A DNA stretch of 64,000 nt from an uncultured Bacilli bacterium (GTDB taxonomy: Bacteria; Bacillota_I; Bacilli_A; ML615J-28; CAG-313): assembly GCA_944326155.1 (NCBI GenBank), contig CALVCV010000003.1, positions 47,690 through 111,689 of the forward strand, given 5' to 3'. Within the stretch, counting starts at the first letter, position 1; every line of letters starts with the position of its first letter. The translations under genes were made by a program, and so were the position numbers. Below are positions 63,601 to 64,000 of this stretch, in pieces. The notes under the pieces were generated by a model. The model was not told the DNA's origin and did not search any database. It saw only the letters and a program-made list of their open reading frames with translations.

Positions 63601-64000
63601 TCATAATACCAATCAACACTACTAAAATCAATATTTGTTGTATCAATTTTAGCAAAATCTAAAACTGATAATACCAATTCAGAATTGTCTTGAACCATAT
63701 TCAATTCATAAATTGCATCAATGATATTAACAATTAAATCAATCTTTTCAATATCAGTTGTTGTATTATTTACAGTTGTAACAGTCATTCCTGAATAATC
63801 ATAATTTTTTTCATCAATTATTCTAATGATACCAATATCTGCAAGTAATCTTACAACAAGTGCAGATTGTAGAATATCTTCTTTCTTTTGTGCAAGAGTT
63901 AATTCATCAACCTTTAATGCATTAGCAATATCTTGATATTGTGTAGGAAGTTTGCTAGTTGCAAAATTGAATAATTCATCAAATAAGATTGGCAGAGCAG
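60696..64000 (-). CDS. C-terminal part of a very large helical-repeat protein, unknown
   Basis: The frame has no stop up to the window edge, so about 1100 C-terminal residues of a longer protein are seen; an internal ATG at 63788 is not the real start. The sequence is acidic, helix-rich, with almost no Cys or Gly. A degenerate repeat can be made out: (I)DFSSVDWYYEKEQL near 63609, TDFSDVDWDKEYQGL near 62080 and FDFTTITDWSVEKEAL near 61600. Each is followed by a helical stretch with a LLP-I element (for example SKLLPLIGRQVIEY). The C-terminus (ITFIAEAIAYINANA) carries no sorting signal or membrane anchor. Such proteins are probably exported, but the N-terminus is outside the window. Function unknown. 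Confidence 0.8.
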   Translation of the reverse strand, partial: ALPILFDELFNFATSKLPTQYQDIANALKVDELTLAQKKEDILQSALVVRLLADIGIIRIIDEKNYDYSGMTVTTVNNTTTDIEKIDLIVNIIDAIYELNMVQDNSELVLSVLDFAKIDTTNIDFSSVDWYYEKEQLKVIVANTLKATLDYDINTLREIKDYVNDFVKMSLTDMSNEAKNIYNTIDLERAVLVVEALDNSVAFDQMFKPVYEKYLLDRIPTDYSEFADLTDYTVDNLNEDMHYIAVTTRALYDIKLLPETIKENYNTPECQAYAAEAIRAFFSLNYLQQKLPAIVKLGNKVQSSFDTSTIDVSGINLKADGEILAQYAKEMLTIQALTNYLVLDFTCFGNEELMSAVINLYNGMIETSSFVAVSNWAVDQAIDKYLDDSYYARFDETRVYTLSVKFGETLEAMLDTGFFSNDVVDFTDRTNTDRLFVLLTDVFTPTENMQKLIDKFKANLYELGQVKLSYDNIPTKEEIYDIRAAIQEMLNFVKNYQAEFKGNDLSALGDSAVQAAIQVCVEKAMKISAVSQLAMPILNGIVTILTKDIYQLNILEGVDNNQFVNVFLPDTFAVLNALSDLGVFNKNIQFGNTDAILALADAIIHSDSFAEHTDDIFKFTLLFAGIDVQDTDFSDVDWDKEYQGLEGALDELKDALADLVTSDKNTYMNNTFFSALANATPYFEDSKLLPLIGRQVIEYVTNKVSDGKYDVYINRLFDTHYTDDNLVNDYALIDDILRLVVASNHLNGGITEDNFGIAVELIDIILHLEFANGIEDKIIEDCMSQVVLFKDYVFDFTTITDWSVEKEALITALYALVDFTNMDNVDLEHITPEIMQDESVQNQLIVVVDAMSKSIVGQQLLPQIYGEYIENNLGDEYEGIIDFDDPEFTPDMWASEFEKLFNGYNILVNNGFGSPEGLTLTINENIELMTILFGERDNSEAGVFAIVKNPETWVKKLTNNNVVEITNGAFFNMESNRDWLEEAYAITDVLTEMKYFTNAAEEFDFNLVYNTTDANALANLLLASKNCVALRGSILQIIVNTMAENPNMQEQLELAGVIDSQFFEEYNKYEADANYYNPEYLTDERITFIAEAIAYINANA

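Noticed and set aside
63786..63788. ATG as the start of the large repeat protein
   Set aside because: No ribosome site precedes it and the same frame continues upstream with similar helical sequence to the window edge.
1..64000. CRISPR arrays, tRNA/rRNA genes, prophage
   Set aside because: No regularly spaced direct repeats, no cloverleaf or rRNA-like sequence and no phage structural genes were seen; the only mobile element found is the IS3 remnant.

Overview
This window comes from a low-GC, AT-rich Gram-positive-type bacterium that uses the standard code (TGA is a stop, for example at the end of rimI). The gene set suggests a spore-forming, anaerobic, probably gut-associated member of the Bacilli/Erysipelotrichia-like Bacillota. 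It has a peptidoglycan pathway (dapF, cwlD), spore-associated genes (yunB-like, ytfI/gerW-like, cwlD), a fused ispDF, a biotin-dependent Na+ oxaloacetate decarboxylase beside an ATP-type PEP carboxykinase, c-di-AMP synthesis (cdaA) and surface proteins with InlB-type B-repeats and BspA-type LRRs. I do not name a species. There are no rRNA or tRNA genes and no CRISPR array.

Layout. Positions 1-12509 (all minus strand) hold a type IV pilus-like locus read from high to low coordinates: pilW-like pseudopilin, PilM-like protein, pilV-like pseudopilin, PilX-like protein, prepilin peptidase (pilD), platform protein (pilC), ATPase (pilB), a normal-sized major pilin, a 604-residue giant pilin, and then two large lipoproteins. 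The second lipoprotein begins at an AUU codon. No pilT, pilN, pilO or pilQ is present here. Positions 12510-13004 are a non-coding gap with terminator-like hairpins. Positions 13005-18570 carry pckA-oadA-oadG-biotin carrier-oadB; the gamma subunit has an unusual lipoprotein plus B-repeat extension, and pckA has a structured leader. Positions 18629-22980 are a compact operon: nfu-like, S1 protein, thioredoxin-like lipoprotein, cwlD, tsaE, tsaB, rimI, tsaD.

Positions 23005-32070 contain a small plus-strand membrane protein, yunB, ispDF, a PAS-domain membrane protein, cdaA, an ankyrin protein and a 1429-residue DUF4011-helicase-like protein. hflX and a degenerate ClpC-like ATPase are divergent around 33.5 kb. 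The ClpC-like gene stops exactly where an internally deleted IS3-family element (35492-36250) begins. Next come dus and ltaE, three related small membrane/zinc-ribbon genes on the plus strand, an alanine/Na+ symporter, dapF, rlmI, a cysteine-synthase-like gene, a double GNAT protein, a YtxK-like methyltransferase, an HI0933-type flavoprotein and ytfI-gerW.

The last 15 kb holds yidD (with an extra C-terminal domain), a HAD phosphatase, rsuA, a 1400-residue surface glycosyl hydrolase, a TspO-like protein, two aminopeptidases (M18 and M29), an ABC-F ATPase, rpmE with a possible pseudoknot leader, and the 3' part of a very large helical-repeat protein running off the window.

The strongest leads for something undescribed are the giant-pilin/lipoprotein pilus locus, the lipoprotein-OadG fusion, the ClpC-like protein with a dead second ATPase domain, the CdaA neighbourhood without CdaR but with PAS, ankyrin and helicase-like proteins, and the leader structures of rpmE and pckA.
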